DNA from: Cupriavidus oxalaticus
GTDB lineage: Bacteria; Pseudomonadota; Gammaproteobacteria; Burkholderiales; Burkholderiaceae
Assembly: GCF_016894385.1 (NCBI RefSeq)
Contig: NZ_CP069811.1
Coordinates: 2,394,501-2,458,500 of the forward strand
DNA: 64,000 nt
Direction of reading: 5' to 3'
A model generated the notes under the pieces. The model saw only the letters and a list, made by a program, of their open reading frames with translations, ran no database searches and was not told the origin of the DNA. The translations under genes and the position numbers were made by a program. Positions 54,415-63,184 of this stretch are shown piece after piece (position 1 is the stretch's first letter; each line of letters begins with the position of its first letter).

Positions 54415-55653
54415 TCAGGCGACGGAGTCGGCGACAGGTTCCAGCATCGCCGTGGCGTGGCCCGGCACCGGCGCGGCCATCGACGACGCCAGCACATAAC
54501 GGTCGCGCCCGTGCTCCTTGGCGTGGTACAGCGCGCGGTCGGCATCGGCAAACAGCGCGCGCCACAGGCCTTCCTTGCTGCCCTGCCCGCCGCGCAGCTG
54601 CGCCACGCCAATGCTGACGCTGGCAAAGCCCTGCGCGCCGGGCAGCGCGATCGCGCGCACCTTGCGCAGGATGCGGTTGGCCAGTGCTGTCGCCTGCTGC
54701 TCGTCGGTGTGCGGGCACAGGATGCAGAACTCCTCCCCGCCATAGCGCCCGGCCACGTCGGAAGCGCGGCGCGAGTTGTCCAGCGCGTGCGCCACTTCGC
54801 GCAGCACCGCATCGCCGGCATGGTGGCCGAAGGTGTCGTTGACCTGCTTGAAGTAGTCGATGTCGATCACCAGGCAGGACAGCGGCAGCCCGTCGCGCTG
54901 CCAGCGCGCCACCAGCTGCAGCGCCGACATCTCCAGCGCGCCGCGGTTGAGCAGGCCGGTCAGCGCATCGACGCGCGCGCCGCTCTCGTTGTGCGCGACG
55001 ATCTGCTCCATCGCCATCACGGTGAAGCCGAACAGGCCCAGCAGCGTCGCGATCAGCGGCGCCAGCATCCAGGCCGAACCGGCGGGGCCGGCGAAGAACA
55101 GGATCATCGGCGCGGCATCGGCACCGGCAGGCCGCATGGCATGGTTGAAGCCGGCCAGCTGCGTGGCCAGCTGCACCAGGCTGGCGACCAGCACCAGCGG
55201 GGCACCGATGCTGCGCCGCCCGCGCCCGGCGCGCGCCAGCGTGGCAAAGGTGGCCAGCGACAACAGCGCCAGCACGCCGTAGACCACGCGCAACACCAGC
55301 TGAGGCCCGCCGGGCAGGCCGCCAACGGCCACCAGGATGGCCAGCACGATGGTGGCGGCACCGGCCAGCGCGCCCGGGTACGCCGGTACGCCGTAATAGA
55401 CGCGCACGCCGCGGTAGATCAGCAGCCAGCCGATGACGAAGGCACCCGCCCCTGGCGTGCCGAGGTGGAGGGTGCCGGTGGCCGCGCTCAACGCCAGCGC
55501 CAGGCCCGCGCCGGATGCCAGTACGTGCCCCGATGCCCACAGGCGCCCCGCCTCGCTCGCGCGCAGCGCGAACACCAGCCCCGCCGCGATCACGAGCGTG
55601 CTGCAGAAAAACACCATCATCACGACCGCAATGGTCTGCTGGTCCAGGTGCAC
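54415..55653 (-). CDS. Membrane diguanylate cyclase (GGDEF)
   Basis: A 412-aa protein with about six N-terminal helices (residues 8-215, a 7TM-like sensor) and a C-terminal GGDEF domain. The active site is GGEEF at 305-309, and an RxxD inhibitory site (296-299) lies five residues before it, so product inhibition by c-di-GMP is expected. It makes c-di-GMP from two GTP. The start GTG 55653 has GAGG upstream; the open frame extends into non-coding sequence. Confidence 0.9.
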   Translation of the reverse strand: MHLDQQTIAVVMMVFFCSTLVIAAGLVFALRASEAGRLWASGHVLASGAGLALALSAATGTLHLGTPGAGAFVIGWLLIYRGVRVYYGVPAYPGALAGAATIVLAILVAVGGLPGGPQLVLRVVYGVLALLSLATFATLARAGRGRRSIGAPLVLVASLVQLATQLAGFNHAMRPAGADAAPMILFFAGPAGSAWMLAPLIATLLGLFGFTVMAMEQIVAHNESGARVDALTGLLNRGALEMSALQLVARWQRDGLPLSCLVIDIDYFKQVNDTFGHHAGDAVLREVAHALDNSRRASDVAGRYGGEEFCILCPHTDEQQATALANRILRKVRAIALPGAQGFASVSIGVAQLRGGQGSKEGLWRALFADADRALYHAKEHGRDRYVLASSMAAPVPGHATAMLEPVADSVA

Positions 55654-56120
55654 GGGAATCCTCAAGGAGGCGGTCCGCCTTGCCGTCAATCCGATGAGCG
55701 GTACTGGGGCCAGGGGGCGGTCACGACACGCCGGGACAGGCCGCCGGCGCTCGGCAAACGCGCATGATAGCCCGCGCGCGCCGGCAGGTGGCACCCCCGT
55801 CTAGCCGGGGGCGTGCATGGCGGGCCAGTTGTGGTTCCGGCGCCGCTGCCCCGCTCTGGCGGACTGGCGTTTTTATGCAACACCCCTGCTCGCGCTGAAG
55901 GATGCCTCTAATGGCAACGGCCGCGTGCAAGCGGCTTGCGCGCCCCACCAGCCCCAGCATGCGCCACATTGCCGCCGCGCAATCGCCACTCGCCGACATG
56001 CAAGCAGAATTGCGGCCAAAGTCGGTCGCATTTGGTTAAGCAGGCACTGCATCCGCTGGATAAAATCATGCGTTGCTTACCGCGCCGACCGCGCAAGAAT
56101 CTCGCGTCAATACTGCATCA
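55654..56120. other. Intergenic region upstream of the diguanylate cyclase
   Basis: A 467-bp gap with the diguanylate cyclase promoter at its left end. I see no repeat, hairpin-plus-T terminator or credible gene; the small open frames lack ribosome sites. Confidence 0.4.
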
Positions 56121-56384
56121 ATGTCCCGCCCTGCTATTCCCGACCCTGGTATGACCGTTCCCGCCCTTTCGCTTGGCGCCATCCTGGATGACCTGCGCAG
56201 CGCGCCGCGCCCGCTGACGTCCGCGGAGTATGCATATCTGGCGCACCTGCGGCAACGCATCGTCACTGGCGCTGCCGACCTGTGGACCACGCTGGAGACC
56301 GCCGGCGTGCCGTGCCGCGAACGCCGCCTGTCGCCCGAGGTGATGCAGGCGCTGACGGCGATCGGCCATTTGCCGATGCACTGA
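56121..56384 (+). CDS. Possible small protein of unknown function (87 aa)
   Basis: An open frame of 87 codons with no family I recognise and no clear ribosome site; an internal ATG at 56151 is an equally good start. The predicted product is mostly helical (LGAILDDLRSAPRPLTSAEY, AYLAHLRQRIVTGAADLWTTL). The ordered helix-like pattern argues for a real gene over chance. No domain or partner suggests a role. Confidence 0.4.
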   Translation: MSRPAIPDPGMTVPALSLGAILDDLRSAPRPLTSAEYAYLAHLRQRIVTGAADLWTTLETAGVPCRERRLSPEVMQALTAIGHLPMH

Positions 56385-56586
56385 AGCGCGCCGGCATCAT
56401 CACCCGATCAAGAACTTTCCCCACCTCAACTCGGAAACTTCCTCGTCCTGCCCCCGTGCGCGCGCCGCTACGATCGATTCACTTCGATCCGCCGGCAACA
56501 GGCCGCGCCCCCGGGGATGCATCGCCTCCCCGCCGCGCAACGGTGTCCAACGCACCGCCAGTGCTCATCCCGGCAAGGGCACACGC

Positions 56587-56949
56587 ATGGCAAATCTTGT
56601 CAACAACAGGCGCGTCAGCTTCCTGTCGTTGCGCGCTTTCGTCGCACTGATGCAGCACCGCGACACCGCCCGCGCCGCGCAAGCGCTGGGCATCCAGACC
56701 CAGAGACTCCATTACCAGATCCGCGGCCTGGAGGCCGCGCTCGGCACGCCGCTGTTCAGTGTGGGCAACCCCAGCTGGCTGCCCACGTCCACCGGCGTCA
56801 AGGCCTTGCCCAAAATCATGGCCATGCTGCGAATCTGGGAACAGATCGAGCCGCGCCCGAGCGCCGGCCGCAACGGCCTGCCGCCGCCGGCGTTCAGCGC
56901 CGCCGCGTGCCGCGGCCCGGCGTTCTGGGTCCGGCACGCGACGATGTAG
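56587..56949 (+). CDS. HTH-only LysR-like protein (120 aa)
   Basis: A 120-aa protein resembling the N-terminal winged helix of LysR regulators: LSLRAFVALMQHRDTARAAQALGIQTQRLHYQIRGLEAALGTPLF (about 13-58). LysR proteins normally have a further 200-aa effector domain; here the frame ends soon after with no downstream continuation in any frame. AAGGG lies seven bases before ATG 56587. It may be a stand-alone DNA-binding modulator or a relic. The nearest operon is the taurine-type transporter on the opposite strand. Confidence 0.6.
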   Translation: MANLVNNRRVSFLSLRAFVALMQHRDTARAAQALGIQTQRLHYQIRGLEAALGTPLFSVGNPSWLPTSTGVKALPKIMAMLRIWEQIEPRPSAGRNGLPPPAFSAAACRGPAFWVRHATM

Positions 56950-57100
56950 CGCGGCGGCACTCAGCCCAGTCGATCGCAGCGGTAGGCTTCGGTGCGATAG
57001 GATGCGATAGGGGGAAAGGAGACTTCCTGAGCGCCGGATGGCCGTCGATGCCCTCCCTGCAGCGGGGCGCGCACGCGCTCCTGCTCCGTGCGAGGCAAGG

Positions 57101-58012
57101 TTAGTGCTGCATGCCCCAGCGGCGTACGGTCAGCCGCTCCAGCGTGGTGAAGACCAGCCCTTCCACCAGCAGGCCGATCAGGATCACCGCCGCCAGGCCC
57201 GCGAACACGCGGTCCGTATAGAGCTCGTTGCGGTTCTGGAAAATGAACCAGCCCAGCCCGCCCTTGCCCGACGACGCGCCGAACACCAGCTCGGCCGCGA
57301 TCAGCGTGCGCCAGGCAAAGGCCCAGCCGATCTTCAGCCCCGACAGGATCGCCGGCAGCGCGGCGGGCACCAGCACCAGCGCGACATAGCGCGGCCCGCG
57401 CAGGCCGTAGTTGCGCCCGGCCATGCGCAGCGTCTGCGGCACCGCCTGGAAGCCGGCGTACATGTTCAGCGCCAGCGGCCACAGCACCGAGTGGACCAGC
57501 ACGAACACCAGGCTCGTGGTGCCCAGCCCGAACCACAGCAGCGCCAGCGGCAAGAGCGCGATCGCCGGCAGCGGGTTGAACATGGCGGTCAGCGTGTCCA
57601 GCACATCGCGGCCGAAGCGCGTCGACACCGCCAGCGAGGTCAGCACGAACGCCAGCACGATACCCGCGGCATAGCCGCGCAGCAGCACCGACAGCGACAC
57701 CGCCGCCTTGCCCGGCAGTTCGCCGCTGGCCACATCCTGCACGAAGGCGCGCAGGGTCGCCAGGAAGGTCGGCAGCAGCAGGTCGTTGTCCTGCACGCGT
57801 GCCACGATTTCCCACACCAGTGCCAGCGCCAGCAGGATCACGGCCTTGCGCAGCCAGCCGTGCTGCCACAGCCGCTGCTGCCACGGCAGCGCGCGCGCCA
57901 GCGGCGCGTCGGTGAAGGGTTCGATGTCGCGCTCGTATTCCGGGCGCACCAGCGGCCGGAAGTCGGGGCGGAGTTCGGGCGACTCCGGGAGCGCCAGGGT
58001 GGATTGCGTCAT
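57101..58012 (-). CDS. ABC transporter permease (TauC/SsuC type)
   Basis: A 303-aa binding-protein-dependent permease with about six helices and the EAA loop (GRNYGLRGPRYVALVLVPAALPAILSGLKIGWAFAW, in the middle third). It is last in a tauD-tauA-tauB-tauC-like order. Such systems import taurine, other alkanesulfonates or related anions. A stem-loop lies between it and the ATPase gene, so its level may differ from the upstream genes. Confidence 0.88.
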   Translation of the reverse strand: MTQSTLALPESPELRPDFRPLVRPEYERDIEPFTDAPLARALPWQQRLWQHGWLRKAVILLALALVWEIVARVQDNDLLLPTFLATLRAFVQDVASGELPGKAAVSLSVLLRGYAAGIVLAFVLTSLAVSTRFGRDVLDTLTAMFNPLPAIALLPLALLWFGLGTTSLVFVLVHSVLWPLALNMYAGFQAVPQTLRMAGRNYGLRGPRYVALVLVPAALPAILSGLKIGWAFAWRTLIAAELVFGASSGKGGLGWFIFQNRNELYTDRVFAGLAAVILIGLLVEGLVFTTLERLTVRRWGMQH

Positions 58013-58033
58013 GGTGCGTCTTTCTCTTTCCGC

Positions 58034-58056
58034 AGCCGGCTCGCTAGCGGCCGGCT
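58034..58056 (-). promoter_or_regulatory. Stem-loop between the ATPase and permease genes
   Basis: AGCCGGC-N9-GCCGGCT, a perfect 7-bp stem overlapping the ATPase stop codon and lying 22 bp before the permease start. There is no T run. It may set relative expression inside the operon. Confidence 0.45.
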
Positions 58057-58906
58057 AACGGCTCGCTGCGCTGCGCGCGCGCGGCGTCTGCGCCTCGGCG
58101 GCGGGCTCGCCGAACAGCATGGTGTGGATGCGTTGCGCGGCGGCCTGGAATTCCGTGCCGCCCTGGCTGGCCAGGCCGAACTGGTGGCTGTTCAGTTCGG
58201 CGCGCACGCGGCCCGGGTGCGGCGACAGCAGCAGGATGCGGCTGCCCACCACCAGCGCTTCCTCGATCGAGTGCGTGACGAACAGCAGCGTGAAACCCGC
58301 GTCGTCCCACAGCGCCAGCAGCTCTTCCTGCATGCGCCGGCGCGTCAGCGCGTCGAGCGCGGCAAAGGGCTCGTCCATCAGCAGCACCTTGGGCCGCATT
58401 GCCAGCGCCCGCGCGATCGCCACGCGCTGCTTCATGCCGCCCGACAGCGTATGCGGGTAGGCATCCGCGAAATCGGCCAGCCCGACCTTCTCCAGGCTGT
58501 CCAGCGCGCGCTCGCGCGCTTCGGCACGCGACAGGCCGCGCGCCTGCCGCAGCGGGAACATGACGTTCTGCACCACGGTCTTCCACGGCGGCAGCTGGTC
58601 GAACTCCTGGAACACCACGATCCGGTCCGGACCGGGCTGCCGCACGCGCTGGCCTTCCAGCCGGATCTCGCCCTCGGCGGGCGCGACGAAACCGGCCACC
58701 GCCTTGAGCAAGGTCGATTTGCCGCAGCCCGAGGGCCCCAGCAGCACGAAGCGGTCGCCCGCATGCACGTCGAAGCTGACCTGGTGCGTGGCGCGCACGA
58801 TGCGCTCGGGCGTGCGGTACTCCAGCGAGACGCCGTCAATCTGAAGCAACGGCGGGAGCAGCGGCGCGGCCCGGTCCGACACCACGCGCAGGCTGTGCGT
58901 GGCCAT
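58055..58906 (-). CDS. ABC transporter ATP-binding protein (TauB/SsuB type)
   Basis: A 283-aa ATPase with Walker A GPSGCGKST at 57-65, Q-loop near 100 (FQEFDQLPPW), signature LSGGMKQR at 154-161 and Walker B LLMDEPFAALD. The LPPWKTVVQNV motif is usual for the TauB/SsuB/NrtD branch. It starts 2 bp before the binding-protein stop region and is followed by the permease. It may also serve the second permease pair on the far side of the divergent promoter, whose own ATPase is not in the window. Confidence 0.9.
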   Translation of the reverse strand: MATHSLRVVSDRAAPLLPPLLQIDGVSLEYRTPERIVRATHQVSFDVHAGDRFVLLGPSGCGKSTLLKAVAGFVAPAEGEIRLEGQRVRQPGPDRIVVFQEFDQLPPWKTVVQNVMFPLRQARGLSRAEARERALDSLEKVGLADFADAYPHTLSGGMKQRVAIARALAMRPKVLLMDEPFAALDALTRRRMQEELLALWDDAGFTLLFVTHSIEEALVVGSRILLLSPHPGRVRAELNSHQFGLASQGGTEFQAAAQRIHTMLFGEPAAEAQTPRARSAASR

Positions 58907-58908
58907 GG

Positions 58909-59919
58909 TCAGCTCCCCTGCGCGGTGACCGGGTCCTGGAAGAAGTAATCCTGCCAGGACTTCGGCTGGTTGCGGATCGCGCCGACGCGGTGCATGAACG
59001 AGGCCAGCACAAGCGTGTTCTGCGGCGCCACCTTGAACTGCACCTGCGGGTTCTTCAGCACGCGCACCAGCAGCGCACGGTCGGTCCTGGCCTTGCTCTG
59101 GCGCAGGTAGATATCGGCGGCGGCCTCCGGATTGGCGGTGGCGAACGCAGCCGCTTCGGCCAGCGCATCGACGAAGGCGCGGTAGGTCTTGGGGTTGTCG
59201 TTGCGGAATTTCTCGGTCGCGTACAGCACCGTCGACGAGCTCGGTCCGCCCAGCACGTCATACGAGTTCAGCACGATGCGCGCGTTCGGGTTGCCGGCCA
59301 GCTCCTGCTCCTGAAACGGCGGGTTGCCGAAATGCCCGGTGATTTCCGTGCCGCCCGAGATGATCGCGGCAGCGGCATCGGGATGCGGCACCGCCACGGT
59401 CCACTTGTCGAGCCGGTTGTACTCCTTGTCGCCCCATTGCTTCGCCGCTGCCAGCTGCAGCACCCGCGACTGCACCGACACGCCCACCGCCGGCAAGGCG
59501 ATGCGGTCTTTCTCGGTGAAGTCGGCAATGGTCTTCACCTTGGCATTGTTGCTCACCAGGTAGTACGGGAAGTTGCCGAGCGAGGCCACGCCGCGCACGT
59601 TCTGCTTGCCATGGGTGCGGTCCCACAGCGTCAGCAGCGGGCCGACGCCGGCACCGGCGATGTCGATCGCGCCGGACAGCAGCGCGTCGTTGACCGCTGC
59701 GCCGCCGGACAGCTGGGTCCATTCGACCTTGACGTCGACGCCCTGCTGCTTGCCGTGCTTTTCGATCAGCTGCTGGTCGCGCGCCACGTTGAGCAGCAGG
59801 TAGACCACGCCGAACTGTTCGGCGATGCGCAGCTTGCCTTCGGCGTGTGCGGTGCCGGAAATCGCCAGGCCGGCGCTCAGTGCGAGCAGGCCCAGCTTGC
59901 GGGAAACACGTTGGAACAT
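58909..59919 (-). CDS. ABC transporter substrate-binding protein (TauA/SsuA/NMT1 type)
   Basis: A 336-aa exported protein: signal peptide to about residue 26 (GTAHA), then an NMT1/TauA-like two-lobe binding domain (LRIAEQFGVVYLLLNVARDQ, WTQLSGGAAVNDALLSGAIDIAGAGVGPLLTLWD). It captures a sulfonate or similar anion in the periplasm. ATG 59919 has CCGGAG seven bases upstream. The next gene (ATPase) starts two bases after its stop. Confidence 0.88.
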   Translation of the reverse strand: MFQRVSRKLGLLALSAGLAISGTAHAEGKLRIAEQFGVVYLLLNVARDQQLIEKHGKQQGVDVKVEWTQLSGGAAVNDALLSGAIDIAGAGVGPLLTLWDRTHGKQNVRGVASLGNFPYYLVSNNAKVKTIADFTEKDRIALPAVGVSVQSRVLQLAAAKQWGDKEYNRLDKWTVAVPHPDAAAAIISGGTEITGHFGNPPFQEQELAGNPNARIVLNSYDVLGGPSSSTVLYATEKFRNDNPKTYRAFVDALAEAAAFATANPEAAADIYLRQSKARTDRALLVRVLKNPQVQFKVAPQNTLVLASFMHRVGAIRNQPKSWQDYFFQDPVTAQGS

Positions 59920-59997
59920 GAATGAACTCCGGGAAATCGTGGATGGGACGCACGCGGCTTGCGCGCGCCTGGGATGCACGGCGAAGCGAATGCCGCG

Positions 59998-60924
59998 TCA
60001 GCGCGGCACGTCGCCTTCGATGGTGGTGCGGTACATCACGCGCCGCAGGTGGTCCGGACAGCCCGCGGCCAGGTGCAGCAGCGAGCGGTTGTCCCAGAAC
60101 ACCAGGTCATGCGGCTGCCACTGGTGGCGGTAGACGTGCTCGGGCTTGACGCTGTGCGCGAACAGCTGCTCGAGCAGGTCGCGGCTCTCGTTTTCGGGCA
60201 GGCCGGCAATGCGCGTGGTGAAGTGCTCGCTGACGAAGAGCGCCTTGCGGCCGGTCTCGGGATGGGTGCGCACTACCGGCTGCAATACCGGCCTGACCTG
60301 CGCGATCTGCTCCGGCGTCAGGTTGGGGCGCCACGGGCTGCGCTGCTGCAGTTCGGCATAGCGCGCCAGGTAGGTGTGCTCGGCGTACAGGCCGTCGACG
60401 GTGCGCTGAAGTTCCGCGGGCAAGCTATCCCATGCCAGGTGCATGTTGGCGAACAGCGTATCGCCACCTGCGGCGGGCAGCTCGCGCGCATGCAGCAGCG
60501 AGCCCAGGCTCGGCTTTTCCTTGTACGACAGGTCCGAATGCCAGAAGTGGCCGGCATCGCCGAGCCCGATCGGCTTGCCGTTCTCCACCACATTCGACAC
60601 CACCAGCACTTCGGCATGGCCGGGCAGCTGGAACTGGTGCAGCACGTGGACCTGCAGCGGGCCGAAGCGGCGGCTGAAGTCGACCTGCTGCGCCGGGGTG
60701 ATCCGCTGGTCGCGGAACACCACCACGTGATAGTCGAGGTGGGCGCGATGGATGCGCGCGAAATCGCTGCCGGACAGCGGGCGGGACAGGTCGAGGCCGA
60801 GCACCTCGGCACCCAGCGGCGCGTCCAGCGCGCGAATCTCGAAATCCTGGCCGGCATCGATGACGTTGGAAGGTGGAGCGCTCTGCTGGCGCGAAACAGT
60901 GGCGTGGGCGATTGCGGTCGTCAT
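59998..60924 (-). CDS. TauD/TfdA-family Fe(II)/2-oxoglutarate dioxygenase
   Basis: A 308-aa enzyme with the facial triad H129-x-D131 ... H284 (FWDNRSLLH) and 2-oxoglutarate-binding Arg near 295. TauD members open taurine or other sulfonates to release sulfite; TfdA relatives act on aromatic acids. Position at the head of a tau-like operon supports sulfonate use. The order here is dioxygenase, binding protein, ATPase, permease, unlike tauABCD of E. coli. Confidence 0.88.
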   Translation of the reverse strand: MTTAIAHATVSRQQSAPPSNVIDAGQDFEIRALDAPLGAEVLGLDLSRPLSGSDFARIHRAHLDYHVVVFRDQRITPAQQVDFSRRFGPLQVHVLHQFQLPGHAEVLVVSNVVENGKPIGLGDAGHFWHSDLSYKEKPSLGSLLHARELPAAGGDTLFANMHLAWDSLPAELQRTVDGLYAEHTYLARYAELQQRSPWRPNLTPEQIAQVRPVLQPVVRTHPETGRKALFVSEHFTTRIAGLPENESRDLLEQLFAHSVKPEHVYRHQWQPHDLVFWDNRSLLHLAAGCPDHLRRVMYRTTIEGDVPR

Positions 60925-61178
60925 GGCAGCTCTGGATTCGGGAAAGCCTGCGCGGCAGCGAATGCCGCGTACAAGCTTGCAATGTAGGGAACCGACGCAA
61001 GCACGGTCAACGAATCAAATCGCTGGCACTTATCCGCTTATCGCATATCCATGTCTGGACATTAGAGGCGGCGCGCCATATGCGCCGTGCCGATATCCAA
61101 TGCCGGAATCATTCGTTCAGGTCCGCGCGCGGCGCCGCTTATCGTTGAGCCGTCCTCCACTTCGAGAAGGTCTGCACG
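60925..61178. promoter_or_regulatory. Divergent control region between the dioxygenase operon and second transporter
   Basis: A 254-bp region serving two sulfur/nitrogen-type uptake operons. It contains the inverted repeats TGTC-TG-GACA (about 61055-61065) and GGCGC-N7-GCGCC near 61073. A CysB/Cbl-like regulator might bind here, but no specific consensus is convincing. Confidence 0.4.
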
Positions 61179-62333
61179 ATGAAGGCCCCGCGCCCCCGTA
61201 CCGCCGCCGGATCCCACGGTACCGATGCACTGCAATCCCGCTTGAGCCGCCGCGACCTGCTGCGCGGCGCGGCGTGGTCAGGCCTTGGCCTGGCCGCATC
61301 GCTGTCGCCGCTGTCCGCATTCAGCGCGAGTCCGTCGGCACGGCCCGACGTGATCCGCATCGGCGTGGCGCAGCCAGCCACCGGCACGCCGCCCAGCTTT
61401 GCCGGCAGCTCGCTCGCGATTGCGCACGCACGCGGCTGGCTGGAGGAATCGTTCAAGCCCACCGGCACGCGCGTCGAATGGTTCTTCTTCAAGGGCGCGG
61501 GCCCCGCGGTCAACGAGGCGCTGGCCAACCGCCAGCTCGACTTTGCGCTGCAGGGCGATTTGCCGTCGCTGGTCGGCCGCGCCGCCGGGCTGAAGACGCG
61601 GCTGGTGCTGGCTACCGGCGTGCGCGCCAACATCTATGTCGGCGTACCGCCCGACTCGCCGCTGAAGACGCTCGCCGACCTGCGCGGCAAGCGCGTGTCC
61701 CTGTTCAAGGGCACCAACATGCATCTTCCCGCGCTGCGCCTGCTGGAGGCCAACGGCCTCACCGACAAGGACCTGCGCCTGCTCAACCTCGATACCGCCG
61801 GCTATCTCGCGGCGCTGTCCACCAAGGACATCGACGCGGCCATCGGCGCCATGGACATCCTGCGCCTGCGCGACAAGGGCGCGGTACGCATCCTCTATTC
61901 GAGCAAGAACCAGTCGCCGATCTACACGCGCCAGAGCCATGTGCTCGTGACCGACGATTTCGCCAGCCGCTATCCCGAGGCCACCCAACACCTGGTGAAG
62001 ACCGCGGTCGAAGCCGCGCGCTGGGCCTCCGACGAAAGCCATCGCGAAGAGGTGCTGCGCACCTGGGCCCGCGCCGGCACGCCATACGAACACTGGAAGG
62101 AAGACTTCGACGGCGAGCCGCTGCGCGTGCGGCTGAATCCCAACTTCGATCCCTTCCTGGTCAGCCGCTACAAGGACGCCGTCGAGCAGGCCTATCGCTT
62201 CCGCCTGAGCCGTGCGCGCTTCGACGTCGACCAGTGGATCGACCAGCGCTTCCTCAAGGCCGCGCTCAACGACCTGAGCCTGCAGACCTACTGGCCCGTG
62301 TACCAGCCCAACGGCAAGATCCTGGGAGCCTGA
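61179..62333 (+). CDS. Tat-exported ABC substrate-binding protein (SsuA/NrtA type)
   Basis: A 384-aa protein with a twin-arginine signal (SRRDLL at 23-28 before a hydrophobic stretch) and an NMT1/SsuA binding domain (AIAHARGWLEESFKPTG, FALQGDLPSLVGRAAGLKTR). Tat export suggests that it folds, perhaps with a cofactor, before secretion. It begins a unit with two permeases and diverges from the tau-like operon. The ligand may be an alkanesulfonate, nitrate or another anion. Confidence 0.88.
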   Translation: MKAPRPRTAAGSHGTDALQSRLSRRDLLRGAAWSGLGLAASLSPLSAFSASPSARPDVIRIGVAQPATGTPPSFAGSSLAIAHARGWLEESFKPTGTRVEWFFFKGAGPAVNEALANRQLDFALQGDLPSLVGRAAGLKTRLVLATGVRANIYVGVPPDSPLKTLADLRGKRVSLFKGTNMHLPALRLLEANGLTDKDLRLLNLDTAGYLAALSTKDIDAAIGAMDILRLRDKGAVRILYSSKNQSPIYTRQSHVLVTDDFASRYPEATQHLVKTAVEAARWASDESHREEVLRTWARAGTPYEHWKEDFDGEPLRVRLNPNFDPFLVSRYKDAVEQAYRFRLSRARFDVDQWIDQRFLKAALNDLSLQTYWPVYQPNGKILGA

Positions 62334-62337
62334 TGCC

Positions 62338-63171
62338 ATGTCCGCCGCCGACCTGTCGCTACCCGCCGCCGCACCGCGCACGGCCCCGTTGCACAACAAG
62401 ACCCTGAACTGGCGCCAGGCCACGCGCTGGCTGCTCGCCTGGCCGGTCCCGCTGGCACTGCTGCTGGCCTGGTACGTGGCATCGCGCCATGCCTGGATCC
62501 CGCCGCAGGTGCTGCCCGCACCCGATGACGTCGCGCGCACGCTGGCCGAGCTGTGGAGCAGCGGCGAACTGCAGGCCAACCTGGCCATCAGCGCGCTGCG
62601 CGTCGCGGGCGGCTTCGGCGTGGGCCTGCTCGGCGGCCTTGCGCTGGGCGCCGCGATGGGGCTGTCGCCGACGTTGCGCGACTACGTGTACCCGACCTTC
62701 AAGGCCTTCAGCCAGGTGCCGGTGCTGGGCTGGCTGCCGCTGCTGATGCTGCTGGTCGGCATCGACGAAGCGCTCAAGGTGATCCTGATCGCCAAGGCGG
62801 CGTTCGTGCCCGTGGCGCTGAATACCTACAAGGGCATCGGCAGCGTGCCGGTGCGCTACCTGGAAGTGGCGCGCGTGCTGCAGCTGACGCGCTGGCAGAC
62901 GCTCGTGCGCGTGGTGCTGCCCGCTGCGGCGGCGCCGGTGTGGAACGGCGTGCGCTACGGCCTCACGCATGCCTGGCTGGCACTGGTGGTGGTGGAGCTG
63001 CTGGCTTCGTCCGAGGGGCTGGGCTACATGATCGTCTACGGCCGCCAGCTGTTCCAGCTCGACATGGTGCTTGCCGCGGTGGTGGTGGTGGGCGTGATCG
63101 GCTTTGCGCTGGACAAGGTGCTGGCGCTGGCAGAAGGCGCGGTGCTGCGCTGGCGCAAGCCGGGATTCTGA
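62338..63171 (+). CDS. ABC transporter permease (SsuC type), first of a tandem pair
   Basis: A 277-aa permease with about six helices and the EAA loop (VARVLQLTRWQTLVRVVLPAAAAPV). It starts four bases after the binding-protein stop. It is followed 13 bp later by a second, clearly related permease. Together they could form a heterodimeric channel. Confidence 0.88.
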   Translation: MSAADLSLPAAAPRTAPLHNKTLNWRQATRWLLAWPVPLALLLAWYVASRHAWIPPQVLPAPDDVARTLAELWSSGELQANLAISALRVAGGFGVGLLGGLALGAAMGLSPTLRDYVYPTFKAFSQVPVLGWLPLLMLLVGIDEALKVILIAKAAFVPVALNTYKGIGSVPVRYLEVARVLQLTRWQTLVRVVLPAAAAPVWNGVRYGLTHAWLALVVVELLASSEGLGYMIVYGRQLFQLDMVLAAVVVVGVIGFALDKVLALAEGAVLRWRKPGF

Positions 63172-63184
63172 AACGGAGGCCACG

